From Mycobacterium interjectum (GTDB lineage: Bacteria > Actinomycetota > Actinomycetes > Mycobacteriales > Mycobacteriaceae): a DNA stretch of 64,000 nt. A program made the translations under genes and the position numbers. The notes under the pieces were generated by a model, which did no database searches, was not told the origin of the DNA, and saw only the letters and a program-made list of their open reading frames with translations. This document shows, piece by piece, positions 17,326 to 26,126 of the stretch; position 1 is the first letter of the stretch, and each line of letters begins with the position of its first letter. Location: contig LQPB01000090.1 of the NCBI GenBank assembly GCA_002102225.1, positions 186,001 to 250,000 of the forward strand, in the 5' to 3' direction.

Positions 17326-19713
17326 ATGCGAGTTGACGGGCGCGATATCAGCGTTTCGGGCAACTTGCTGCAACCGCTGGCCCGGCGGACCAACGACATC
17401 CTGCGACTGGCCGCGTCGGTGGTCTTCTTCGCGATCGTGATCGCCGGCTCGCTGATCACCCGCCCGCAGTGGCTCGCGCTGGAGCGGTCGATATCGGAGA
17501 TCGTCGGGGTGCTGACCCCCACCCAGTCGGATCTCGTGTACCTGGCCTATGGCATCGCGATCCTGGCGCTGCCGTTCGCGATCCTCATCGGTCTGGTCGC
17601 CGGGCGGCAATGGAAGCTGCTCGGCGCCTACGCGGCCGCCGGGCTCATCGCGGTCCTTTCGCTGTCCATCGGCGGCAACGGCATCTCGGCACCCCGCTGG
17701 CATTTCGACCTGTCGGACCGGCCGCAGACGGCGCTGGCGCAGATCCTCGACGACCCGCGGTGGATCGCGATGCTCGCCGCGGTCCTGACCGTGTCGGGTC
17801 CCTGGCTGCCGGCGCGCTGGCGGCACTGGTGGTGGACGTTGCTGCTGGCCTTCGTGCCGATCCACCTCTTCGTCAGTGCGATCGTCCCGGCGCGCTCGTT
17901 GCTGGGGTTGGCGGTCGGCTGGTTCGTCGGCGCGCTGGTGGTCCTGGTGGTCGGCACTCCCGCCCTGGAGGTGCCGCTGGAAGGCACGGTGCGCGCGCTG
18001 GCCAAGCGCGGATGCATGGTCTCGCGACTGCAAGTGGTGCGGCCCGCCGGTCCCGGCCCGCTGGTCTTGTCGGCGACGTGCGAGGACTCCGGTGCGGGCT
18101 CCGAATCGGCCCTGATCGAGTTGTACGGCCCGCATCAGCGCAGCGGCGGTGCCCTGCTTCAGCTTTGGCGCAAGCTGCGGCTGCGGGCCAGGGAAACGGC
18201 ACCGCTGGTGGCGTCGATGCGCCGCGCCGTCGAGCACCGCGCACTGCTGGCCATCGCGGTCGGCGACGTGGGTCTGGCCAACACGTCGACGATCGCCGTC
18301 GCCAGCCTCGACCGGGGCTGGATGCTGTACGCGCACAGGCCCGTTCGAGGAATTCCGCTCGACCAGTGCGCGAAGACCACCCCCGTCGACCGCGCGTGGA
18401 AGTCGCTGCGAGAGCTCAACGACCACCAGATCTCCCACGGTGATCTGCGCGCCCGGGAGATCACGGTCGATGACGGCTCCGTGCTGTTCGGCGGGTTCGG
18501 CAACGCGGAGTACGGGGCCACCGAGACCCAGCTCCAGTCCGACATCGCCCAACTGCTGGTAACGACGTCGGCGCTGTACGACGCGAAGTCCGCGGTGGCC
18601 GCCGCGATCGACGCATTTGGCGAGGACACCGTTTTGAGCGCGTCGCGCCGCCTCACCAAATCGGCGGTGCCCAAATACATCCGGCGGTCGATCGCCGATG
18701 CCGGCGCCGTGATCTCCGGGGCCCGCGCGGAGGTGAAGCGGCAGACCGGTGCCGACCAGATCAAAACCGAAACGATCACCCGGTTCACCCGACGGCAGGT
18801 CATTCAGTTGGTGCTGCTCGTCGCGCTGGTCTACGTCGCCTACCCGTTCATCAGCACCGTGCCGACGTTCGTTTCCCAAGTGAGCAAGGCGAACTGGTGG
18901 TGGGCGCTGCTGGGCTTGGCGATATCGGCGCTGACCTACGTGGGCGCCGCGGCCGCTTTGTGGGCGAGCGCCGACGAATCCGTGGTCTTCTGGAAGCTCT
19001 CGGTCGCCCAGGTGGCCAACACCTTCGCCGCAACCACGACGCCGGCCGGCGTCGGAGGGCTCGCGCTCAGCACCCGGTACCTGCAAAAGGGCGGGGGGCT
19101 GTCCGCGGTGCGCGCCACCACCGCGGTGGCGCTGCAGCAAGCGGTGCAGGTGATCATGCACCTGATCTTGCTGATCTTGTTCAGCACGGTCGCGGGTGCG
19201 TCGATGGACCTCTCGCACTACGTTCCCAGCGCCACGGTGCTGTACCTGATCGCGGGCGTGGCGCTGGGCATCGTCGGCACCTTCCTGCTGGTGCCGAGGC
19301 TGCGGCGCTGGCTGGCGACGGATCTGCGCCCGAGGCTGAAGGAGGTGACCGCCGACCTCGTCGAGGTTGCCCGGGAACCCAAACGATTGGCTCTGCTCGT
19401 AATCGGTTGCGCCGGAACGACTCTCGGTGCCGCGCTCGCGCTGTGGACCAGCGTGGAGGCCTTCGGCGGCGGCGCGACGTTTGTCACGTGCACGGTGGTG
19501 ACGATGGTCGGCGGGACGCTGGCGTCGGCGGCCCCGACGCCGGGCGGTGTCGGCGCCGTGGAGGCGGCGCTGATCGGTGGGCTGGCCGCGTTCGGCATAC
19601 CCGCCGCCACCGGCGTGCCGTCGGTGCTGCTCTATCGAGTGCTCACCTGTTGGCTACCCGTATTCGTCGGCTGGCCGGTGATGCGCTGGTTGACCGCGAA
19701 CGAGATGATCTGA
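17326..19713 (+). CDS. Rv0585c-like integral membrane protein (UPF0104/LPG-synthase-type membrane domain with kinase-like insert)
   Basis: The protein has 795 residues, as I recall for the M. tuberculosis orthologue. Residues 1-215 hold about six membrane spans. Residues about 220-450 form a soluble domain with a remnant of an aminoglycoside-kinase-like loop, QISHGDLRAREITVDDGSVL, in which the usual N of HGDxxxxN is not conserved. Residues about 480-795 form a UPF0104/lysylphosphatidylglycerol-synthase-type multispan domain with PAGVGG and APTPGGVGAVEAAL. A role in lipid flipping or aminoacyl-lipid transfer is conceivable; no catalytic activity can be assigned. In M. tuberculosis it neighbours mce2R. 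Confidence 0.85.
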   Translation: MRVDGRDISVSGNLLQPLARRTNDILRLAASVVFFAIVIAGSLITRPQWLALERSISEIVGVLTPTQSDLVYLAYGIAILALPFAILIGLVAGRQWKLLGAYAAAGLIAVLSLSIGGNGISAPRWHFDLSDRPQTALAQILDDPRWIAMLAAVLTVSGPWLPARWRHWWWTLLLAFVPIHLFVSAIVPARSLLGLAVGWFVGALVVLVVGTPALEVPLEGTVRALAKRGCMVSRLQVVRPAGPGPLVLSATCEDSGAGSESALIELYGPHQRSGGALLQLWRKLRLRARETAPLVASMRRAVEHRALLAIAVGDVGLANTSTIAVASLDRGWMLYAHRPVRGIPLDQCAKTTPVDRAWKSLRELNDHQISHGDLRAREITVDDGSVLFGGFGNAEYGATETQLQSDIAQLLVTTSALYDAKSAVAAAIDAFGEDTVLSASRRLTKSAVPKYIRRSIADAGAVISGARAEVKRQTGADQIKTETITRFTRRQVIQLVLLVALVYVAYPFISTVPTFVSQVSKANWWWALLGLAISALTYVGAAAALWASADESVVFWKLSVAQVANTFAATTTPAGVGGLALSTRYLQKGGGLSAVRATTAVALQQAVQVIMHLILLILFSTVAGASMDLSHYVPSATVLYLIAGVALGIVGTFLLVPRLRRWLATDLRPRLKEVTADLVEVAREPKRLALLVIGCAGTTLGAALALWTSVEAFGGGATFVTCTVVTMVGGTLASAAPTPGGVGAVEAALIGGLAAFGIPAATGVPSVLLYRVLTCWLPVFVGWPVMRWLTANEMI

Positions 19714-19719
19714 CCTCGA

Positions 19720-22365
19720 TCAGGGCTCGTCGGGCTCGGCCGTGACGACGACGAAAACGATTGACTTCCTGGCGGTCTCACCGACCGTGGTAGTCAGGAA
19801 CACCGCGTAGTACTCCTCTGGCACCGACTGCGCCGCCGTGATCGCGACGTCGACCGCGGCCGATCCGTCGCCGCCGAACTGTCCGGACGCCGGCGCCACG
19901 GTGAGCCCGGGTTGGGAGGAGGTGCCGATGATGCCGTAGCCACCGGCGTCGTCGATCATCCGTTGCGCGTCGACCCGCACGGTGCCGGTGTGCCCCGGCT
20001 GCAGCCGCAGGATGGGCTGGGGCGCGTTGACGGTCACCGCCGAACTTCCCGCGCCGAAGGACGGCGGCGCGGAGGACTCGGCGGTGCCCCAGACCTTGTC
20101 AGGGTAGGCGGCGAGGGAGAACGCGGCCTCTCCGCCGGTGCGGATGATCGACTCCGGCAGCCAGGTGCGATCGGTGGCCCGCCCGTCGACGCTCAGGCCG
20201 CCGATGTACTTCAGGTGGTGGGGCCCCGACGCGCCGGGGGCGGACATCCGAATGAACTTGCCTTCGGGAAGCGCGATGACGATCCGGTCGAACAGCGGCG
20301 CCCCCACCGTCAGGATCGGCGTTCCCGGGGTGCTCGGGTATAACCCGAGGGCGGCCCAGACGTACCAGCTGGACATCGCCCCCAGGTCGTCGTTGCCGGG
20401 CTCGCCGTCGGGCTTCGGCCCGAACAGCCCGCGCACCCTATCGACGGTGAGCTGGGTCTTCCACGGCTGGCCGACGTAGTTGTACAGCCACGGCACCCCG
20501 AATCCCGGCTCGTTGCCGGCCCAGAGGTAGGGCGCGGCGGGGCCGACGTTGAGCTTTGTGGTGAAGCGGTCGAGCCGGTCGGCGACGGCCGCGCGGCCGC
20601 CGAGCGCGGTCACCAGGCCGGCGACGTTCTGCGGCACCCACCAGACGTATTGCTCGGCGTTTCCCTCGTCGTATCCGTCCTGGCCGAAAAGCGTGGGGGA
20701 CAAAAAGAACCCGGGTCCCTCGCGGAAGAATCCCATCGCGCCGCGGGGCGAGACGAAATCGGTGCTGGGATTGAACAGGTTCTGCCAATACTGGGCCCGG
20801 GTCTGGAATTGGGTCGCGGTCGCGGCGTCGCCGAGCGCGTCGGCGAAGCGGGAAATCGCGAAATCGTCGACCGACCATTCCAGCGTGATCGACGCATCGA
20901 CGATCTTGTCGCCGGCGCGGAAGTCCAACGTGTGCGGCGCGTAGCCCAGCGCCAGGTAGGTGGCGATGCCGGGCCGCTCGACGTAGCCGCCTCGGCCCAC
21001 CCCGCCCTTGGTCGCCCCGTCGACCATGTAGCGCAGCGCCGTCCGGACGTCAAAGTCCTTGCCCCCGTAGGCATAGAAGTTCACGATGAGCGGGACCACG
21101 CTGTCGCCGGTCATCTCGCCGGTCGCCGAATTCGCGAGGGCCCAGCGGGGAAACGAACCGCTCTGCTCGGCGTCGTTCACCAGCGATTGCGCCATGTCGC
21201 CGGCCCGCTTGGGAAAGAGCAGTCCCTGCAGCGCGGCAAGGCTCCGGTAGGTGTCCCAGTCCGAGAAGTTCGCGTATTGGGTGCGCCCCTTTTCGACCGT
21301 GTGGATCACGCCGTCGAATCCGATGTAACGCCCGTCGGCGTCGTTGAAGGTGTTGGGGTGCAGCAGCGAGTGGTACAGCGACGTGTAGAAGGTATCCACG
21401 TTGCCGACGTTGCGGCCCGCCACCGCGATACGCGACAACGTGGCGTTCCACTCGGATGCCGCGGCGGCGCGCGCGGCGTCGAAGCTCATCCCGCCCTCGG
21501 CCTCCAGGTTCGCGCGCGCCCCGTCGATGCCGACGTAGGAGATCGCGGTGCGCACCTCGAGCGTCGAGCCGGCCGGGAACTCCAGGTACCCCCCGCTGTA
21601 GGGCGACGCCGCGCCGCGGGCGCCGGGGTAGACCGAAAAGCCGTCCCAGGAGCCGTAGGACGTGAACGGCCGGCTGAACTTCATGGCGAAGTACACCGTG
21701 TAGGTGTTCGGTTTATCGCAAAATCCGCCGCTGGTCGCCCATCCGGTGATCGTGGTGTTGTCGTCGCCGATCTGGATGCTCGCGCGCGAATTGCCCGCCA
21801 GCGACGCGCCGGAACGGACGTGCAGCAGGGCGGGCCGACCGTTGCGCGGGTAGCGAAACCGTCCGACGCCGGTGCGGGTGGTCGCGGTGAGTTCCGCGGT
21901 CACCCCGGTGCGGGGGAACCGCACGGTGTAATAGCCCGGCGCGCCTTGCTCGCTGTCGTCGTGCGCGATCTGTTCCCAGGCGTTCCACGGCTGGGCGCCG
22001 ATCGGCGTGGTGGTCGGCAGCATCGAGATGTCACCGAACGCGGCGCAGCCCACCGACGCGTGGGTCATGCTGAACCCGGTCGAGCGCGGGTTGTCGTAGT
22101 TGTAGCCGGCGTAGTTGCCGACGGTGTCCGGCGAGTACTGCACCATTCCGAACGGCACCGTGGCGCCGGGGAAGTTGTTGATCTCCCCCACCGTCTCGCC
22201 GCCCGTCCCGGTCCCGATCAGGGTGTCGACGTGGGCGACGGGGTCGGTGACCAGCTGCGGCTCCCCGTCGTAGGCAATGGGCGGGGCCGCCGCGATGAAG
22301 GCCAGCAGGACGGCAGTCGCGGCGAGCAACGCGATGGGGGTCCTGCGGAGGGCGCGTGACCGCAT
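19720..22365 (-). CDS. Secreted GH92 alpha-1,2-mannosidase-like protein (Rv0584 orthologue)
   Basis: This 881-residue protein has an N-terminal signal sequence (about residues 1-27). The GH92 fold signature is seen in VDTLIGTGTGGETVGEINNF and PGATVPFGMVQYSPD, with GYNYDNPRSTGFSMTH after it. The catalytic-domain segments GNDDLGAMSSWYVWAALGLYP and NEPGFGVPWLYN follow. A C-terminal beta domain covers about the last 100 residues. GH92 enzymes are calcium-dependent exo-alpha-mannosidases; secreted mycobacterial members may trim mannosylated envelope glycans or host glycans. It is convergent with the Rv0585c-like gene and divergent from lpqN, as in M. tuberculosis. Confidence 0.87.
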   Translation of the reverse strand: MRSRALRRTPIALLAATAVLLAFIAAAPPIAYDGEPQLVTDPVAHVDTLIGTGTGGETVGEINNFPGATVPFGMVQYSPDTVGNYAGYNYDNPRSTGFSMTHASVGCAAFGDISMLPTTTPIGAQPWNAWEQIAHDDSEQGAPGYYTVRFPRTGVTAELTATTRTGVGRFRYPRNGRPALLHVRSGASLAGNSRASIQIGDDNTTITGWATSGGFCDKPNTYTVYFAMKFSRPFTSYGSWDGFSVYPGARGAASPYSGGYLEFPAGSTLEVRTAISYVGIDGARANLEAEGGMSFDAARAAAASEWNATLSRIAVAGRNVGNVDTFYTSLYHSLLHPNTFNDADGRYIGFDGVIHTVEKGRTQYANFSDWDTYRSLAALQGLLFPKRAGDMAQSLVNDAEQSGSFPRWALANSATGEMTGDSVVPLIVNFYAYGGKDFDVRTALRYMVDGATKGGVGRGGYVERPGIATYLALGYAPHTLDFRAGDKIVDASITLEWSVDDFAISRFADALGDAATATQFQTRAQYWQNLFNPSTDFVSPRGAMGFFREGPGFFLSPTLFGQDGYDEGNAEQYVWWVPQNVAGLVTALGGRAAVADRLDRFTTKLNVGPAAPYLWAGNEPGFGVPWLYNYVGQPWKTQLTVDRVRGLFGPKPDGEPGNDDLGAMSSWYVWAALGLYPSTPGTPILTVGAPLFDRIVIALPEGKFIRMSAPGASGPHHLKYIGGLSVDGRATDRTWLPESIIRTGGEAAFSLAAYPDKVWGTAESSAPPSFGAGSSAVTVNAPQPILRLQPGHTGTVRVDAQRMIDDAGGYGIIGTSSQPGLTVAPASGQFGGDGSAAVDVAITAAQSVPEEYYAVFLTTTVGETARKSIVFVVVTAEPDEP

Positions 22366-22519
22366 AGCTGTCTCTTACTGCATCAGCGGCCCGTTGCGGT
22401 GCGTTTCGGGCGTGCCGGAAGGTCCCAATTTTGACTAGCAACTTTTCACCCCGACTTCGGCTAGTCTCATTCCGCGCGGCTGGCGCTGGTGCCGACCCAA
22501 AAATCGGGAGATTTGATCG

Positions 22520-23197
22520 ATGAAACAGTTGACCGCAGCAACCATTACCGTGGCGCTGAGTGTGGCGCTCGTGGCGTGCGGCTCTAGCAACAAGTCATCG
22601 CCGTCGACGTCGACATCGACATCCACCTCGACATCCACGTCGACCTCGGCCACCACGTCGAAGACCTCCGCGACGCCGAGCGCGGGCGCCCCGACCATCG
22701 CCGACTACGTCCGCGACAACCACATCACGGAAACCCCCATCCACCATGGGGATCCCGGCCCCAACGTCGATCTGCCGGTGCCGGCGGGTTGGCAGATCAA
22801 CCAGAACTCCGGCACGTCCTACGGCGGCATAGTCCTCTCGCAGCCGGCGAACCCGGCCGATCCGCCCACCGTCTCGGCGCTCTACTCGAAACTCACCGGT
22901 GACGTCGACCCGGCGAAGATCATCCAGTACGCCCCCAACGAGCTGCTCGGCCTCCCCGGCTACCAGGGCAGCGGTAACGGCAAGGCTTCCACGCTGGCCG
23001 GTTTCCAGGCCTGGCAGCTGGGCGGCACGTACCAACGGGACGGCAAGACGCGCGCCGTCGCCCAGAAGACGGTGGTGATTCCCAGCCAGGGTGCGGTGTA
23101 CGTGCTGCAGCTCAACGCCGACTCGCTCGAAAGCGACCAGGGCACGTTGATGGACGCCACCAACATCATCGACGACCAAACGACGATCACCCCCTGA
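22520..23197 (+). CDS. lpqN: LpqN-type secreted lipoprotein
   Basis: This 225-residue lipoprotein has a signal peptide ending in the lipobox VALVAC (Cys20). A low-complexity Ser/Thr linker follows (about residues 28-52, built from a repeated TST unit). The folded LpqN/LpqT domain runs from about 60 to 222 and includes ETPIHHGDPGPNVDLPVP and SQGAVYVLQLNADSL. In M. tuberculosis LpqN is reported to engage the host ubiquitin ligase CBL. Divergent from the GH92 gene, same order as Rv0583c-Rv0584. Confidence 0.87.
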   Translation: MKQLTAATITVALSVALVACGSSNKSSPSTSTSTSTSTSTSTSATTSKTSATPSAGAPTIADYVRDNHITETPIHHGDPGPNVDLPVPAGWQINQNSGTSYGGIVLSQPANPADPPTVSALYSKLTGDVDPAKIIQYAPNELLGLPGYQGSGNGKASTLAGFQAWQLGGTYQRDGKTRAVAQKTVVIPSQGAVYVLQLNADSLESDQGTLMDATNIIDDQTTITP

Positions 23198-23272
23198 CCA
23201 CGGACGGCCTTTCGGGGCGTCGCGGTGGTGAATCCCTGCGCCGCGGCGCCCCGTTGGCCTTACGGTGTTGGC

Positions 23273-23758
23273 ATGGCAGAACAGTCGCATGCGATAGACG
23301 TCGGGCACCCCCCGTCGGCACTACTGCGTCTCGTCAACCCCGTCCTGGGTTTCCTGCTGCGCACCCCGCTCGCGGGGCCCGCACGCAAGCAGCTGATGGT
23401 GTTGAGCTTCACCGGCCGAAAGACGGGGCGGCCGTACACGATTCCCTTGAGCGCTCACCTGATCGACGGCGAGCTCTACGCGCTGACCGGCGCCCCGTGG
23501 AAGCAGAACTTCCGCAACGGCGCCCCGGCGCAGGTCGTCTACGACGGCAAGACGACGCCCATGCGCGGTGAGCTCATCCGCGACCGCGAAATCGTCTCCG
23601 GCCTATACCACCGGTGCGCCGAGTCCTATGGGGTGCGGCGCGCACAGCGCATGATCGGATTGAACTTTCGCGACCCGCGCATACCGACCCGCGAGGAGTT
23701 CGCGGAGGCCGTCGACCGGTTGCACCTGGCGGCGGTCCGGTTGACTCCGGGCGGCTAG
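23273..23758 (+). CDS. Deazaflavin-dependent nitroreductase-like protein (DUF385/Ddn family)
   Basis: I place the start at the ATG at 23273 (MAEQSHAIDVG), giving 161 residues; an upstream GTG at 23225 is possible but the added residues look random. The beta-barrel core shows LMVLSFTGRKTGRPYTIPLS, typical of F420-binding Ddn-like proteins, followed by APWKQNFRNGAPAQVVYDG. These enzymes use F420H2 to reduce quinones or other substrates. It follows lpqN on the same strand. Substrate is unknown. Confidence 0.75.
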   Translation: MAEQSHAIDVGHPPSALLRLVNPVLGFLLRTPLAGPARKQLMVLSFTGRKTGRPYTIPLSAHLIDGELYALTGAPWKQNFRNGAPAQVVYDGKTTPMRGELIRDREIVSGLYHRCAESYGVRRAQRMIGLNFRDPRIPTREEFAEAVDRLHLAAVRLTPGG

Positions 23759-23813
23759 CGCCCTGGCGCGCGCGTGTGCGCTCAGTGACGCGCCGGCAAC
23801 TCGGGGAATGGAC

Positions 23814-24905
23814 TCAGCCGGGGCCGGCGCCGGCGGCGGCACGGGTTCGGGTGATGACCGGGCGCGGATGGCCCGCGCTCAGCAGCGTCCGTCGCAGCGT
23901 CTGCGCAACGGCGTCCGCCCGGGTCTCCGGCACCAGCGCGATGACACAGCCGCCGAATCCGCCGCCGGTCATCCGCGCGCCGAAGGCCCCCGCGCGTACC
24001 GCGGTGTCGGCGATCAGGTCGAGGTGTTCGGTGGTGATATCGAAGTCGTCGCGCATGGAGACATGCGAGGCGGTCAGGATCCGGCCGGCTTCAACGAAGT
24101 CCGAATCATTCATTGTTGCAACGAAATCCAGTACCCTGCCGTTCTCGTTGAGCACGTGGCGGGCGCGGCGGGCATCGATCGGGTTGTTGATCGCGTCCAA
24201 CTCCGCGCGCCCGCGATCCCACACCTCACGCAACGAGGACGCCCCGAGGGCCGCGGCGGCCCGCTCGCACGACGCGCGCCGGGCCGCGTACTCGCCGCCG
24301 ACGTGGCGGTGGCGCGCCCTGGAGTCGATCAACAGCAGCACCACGCCGTGCGCGTCGGGATCGAAGGCCACCGGCGCGACGGTGAGGTCACGAAAGTCGA
24401 TCAGCAGCGCGGTCGACGGCTCCCCGAAAAGCGAGGCCAGTTGGTCAAGCAAACCCGTTGGCGCGCCGACGTAGTCGTTCTCGGCGCGCTGGGCCAGCCG
24501 CGCCCGCTCGATGCGGTCCATCTCGATGCCGGCGGCCGAGGCGATCGCGCCCAGCACCGCGCACTCCAGCGCCGCCGAGGACGACAGCCCGGACCCCATC
24601 TCCACGTCGCTGGTGATCGACATCGCGCCGCCCGGCACCGGATGACCCGCCTGGCGCAGCGCCCACACCACCCCGGCCACGTAGGCGGCCCAGTCGGTCA
24701 CCTGGCCCGGAGCGGTGGTCAGTGGAAAACGCACCGCGCCGTCCGCGCGCTGGCTGCCCACGGTGATGGTGTCGCCGCCGTCGGGGGTGAAGGTCACCAC
24801 CGTGCGCTGCGGCAGAGCCATCGGCAGCGCGAACCCGAGGTTGTAGTCGGTGTGCTCGCCGATCAGGTTGACCCGCCCGGGAGCGGCGTAGCGGACCGTC
24901 ATCAC
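23814..24905 (-). CDS. galK: Galactokinase
   Basis: This GHMP kinase has 363 residues from the GTG at 24905, which overlaps the galT stop; an ATG one codon later is equally possible. It carries the galactokinase signature GRVNLIGEHTDYN near the N-terminus, the ATP loop EMGSGLSSSAALE and the third motif ARMTGGGFGGCVI. It phosphorylates galactose at C1 in the Leloir pathway and is coupled to galT upstream. Galactose supply matters for arabinogalactan, but epimerase is not encoded here. Confidence 0.93.
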   Translation of the reverse strand: MMTVRYAAPGRVNLIGEHTDYNLGFALPMALPQRTVVTFTPDGGDTITVGSQRADGAVRFPLTTAPGQVTDWAAYVAGVVWALRQAGHPVPGGAMSITSDVEMGSGLSSSAALECAVLGAIASAAGIEMDRIERARLAQRAENDYVGAPTGLLDQLASLFGEPSTALLIDFRDLTVAPVAFDPDAHGVVLLLIDSRARHRHVGGEYAARRASCERAAAALGASSLREVWDRGRAELDAINNPIDARRARHVLNENGRVLDFVATMNDSDFVEAGRILTASHVSMRDDFDITTEHLDLIADTAVRAGAFGARMTGGGFGGCVIALVPETRADAVAQTLRRTLLSAGHPRPVITRTRAAAGAGPG

Positions 24906-25993
24906 AGTTCCCGCAACCGCTGCGCCACGGCTTCGGGGGTGACGTCGCTGATGAACGCGTCCATCGCCGATTCGGAGGCCGCCAGGTACTTGAGCTTGGT
25001 CGCGCTGCGCCGGATCGACATCAACTCGATGTGGAAGTAGCCGTCGTCCTGGTCCTCGGTAGCGGCGAACTGGTGCAGCGCCGAAATGTAGGGCAACGGG
25101 CCCGAATACATCCGGTCGAACCGCCCCAGCACGTCGAGGTAGACCCGGGCCAGGCCGTCGAGCTCGTCGTCGTCGAGTTCAACGAGATTGTGCACGAACC
25201 TGTTCGGGTAAATGTGCACCTCGACGGGCCAGCGCGCCGCGAACGGCACGAACGCGGTGAACAGCTCGCTGCGCGCGACGATGCGAGCGCCGTCGGCGAC
25301 CTCGCGCGCCAGCAGATCGGCAAAAAGGTTGCCGCCGTGGCGCATTCGGTGTTCGCGGGCCCGCGCCAGCATGGTGGCCGTGCGCGGCGTCAGGAACGGA
25401 TAGCCGTAGATCTGACCGTGCGGATGGGTCAGCGTCACCCCGATCTCCTCGCCGCGGTTTTCGAAGCAGAACACCTGCTCGACGCCCGGGGTGGCCAGCA
25501 GTTCGGCGGTGCGGTGCCGCCAGGCCTCGACGACCAGCCGGGCGTGCGCCGGTTGCAACGCCGCGAACGAGCCGGTGTGGTCGCTGGAAAAACAGACCAC
25601 CTCGCAGCGGCCGCCCGCGGGGGCGGACACGAACCCCGCATCGGCGGGCACCGACACCGGCTGACCGGCGCCCGACAGGCTGGGGAACCGGTTTTCGAAC
25701 ACGGCGACGTCGTAGTCCGGGGCCGGCACCTCGCTGGTCAGGCCGGTCGGGCCGGGGCACAGCGGGCACTGGTCGGCGGGGGGCTTGTAGGTGCGGTCCT
25801 GGCGCAGCGCGGCGACGATCACCCACTGCCCCGTCGACCGGTCGAAACGCAACTGCGACTGGTCCGGGTCGCGCTGCGGCAGCGGCCTGCGGTCTTCGAC
25901 CGGCGCCGGGCAGTGGCCCGGCAACGCGAAAAACAGGAGGTCACGGCCGTCGGCCAGCTTTGCCCGCGTCGGCGCTGTCACGAGGTCGAACAC
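24902..25993 (-). CDS. galT: Galactose-1-phosphate uridylyltransferase
   Basis: This 363-residue HIT-superfamily enzyme starts at GTG. The active-site motif THPHGQIYGYP contains the nucleophilic histidine. A zinc-site CPLCPG motif lies near residue 75, and WPVEVHIYPNR lies in the second half. It exchanges UMP between UDP-glucose and galactose-1-phosphate. galT and galK overlap by four bases. In M. tuberculosis H37Rv galT is annotated as two pieces, whereas here it is intact. Confidence 0.92.
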   Translation of the reverse strand: MFDLVTAPTRAKLADGRDLLFFALPGHCPAPVEDRRPLPQRDPDQSQLRFDRSTGQWVIVAALRQDRTYKPPADQCPLCPGPTGLTSEVPAPDYDVAVFENRFPSLSGAGQPVSVPADAGFVSAPAGGRCEVVCFSSDHTGSFAALQPAHARLVVEAWRHRTAELLATPGVEQVFCFENRGEEIGVTLTHPHGQIYGYPFLTPRTATMLARAREHRMRHGGNLFADLLAREVADGARIVARSELFTAFVPFAARWPVEVHIYPNRFVHNLVELDDDELDGLARVYLDVLGRFDRMYSGPLPYISALHQFAATEDQDDGYFHIELMSIRRSATKLKYLAASESAMDAFISDVTPEAVAQRLREL

Positions 25994-26126
25994 TAGCTTG
26001 GCCGGTTCGGCGCGGTTCGGGTAACCATGGGGTGTCCCGCCGACGAGAGGTCAGGAGATCACCGTTCTCTACGAAAGAGCCCGAAACTGGTGGATCGGGT
26101 CGGATCCCGGCCTGCTGCGGCTCCGG

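Noticed and set aside
17098..19218. 706-residue minus-strand frame opposite the Rv0585c-like gene
   Set aside because: The translation is His/Arg/Gln-rich noise, and the plus strand has clear membrane domains.
22604..22680. Tandem TCGACATC-like repeats near the start of lpqN as a CRISPR or regulatory repeat
   Set aside because: They encode the Ser/Thr linker of the lipoprotein and stay in frame.
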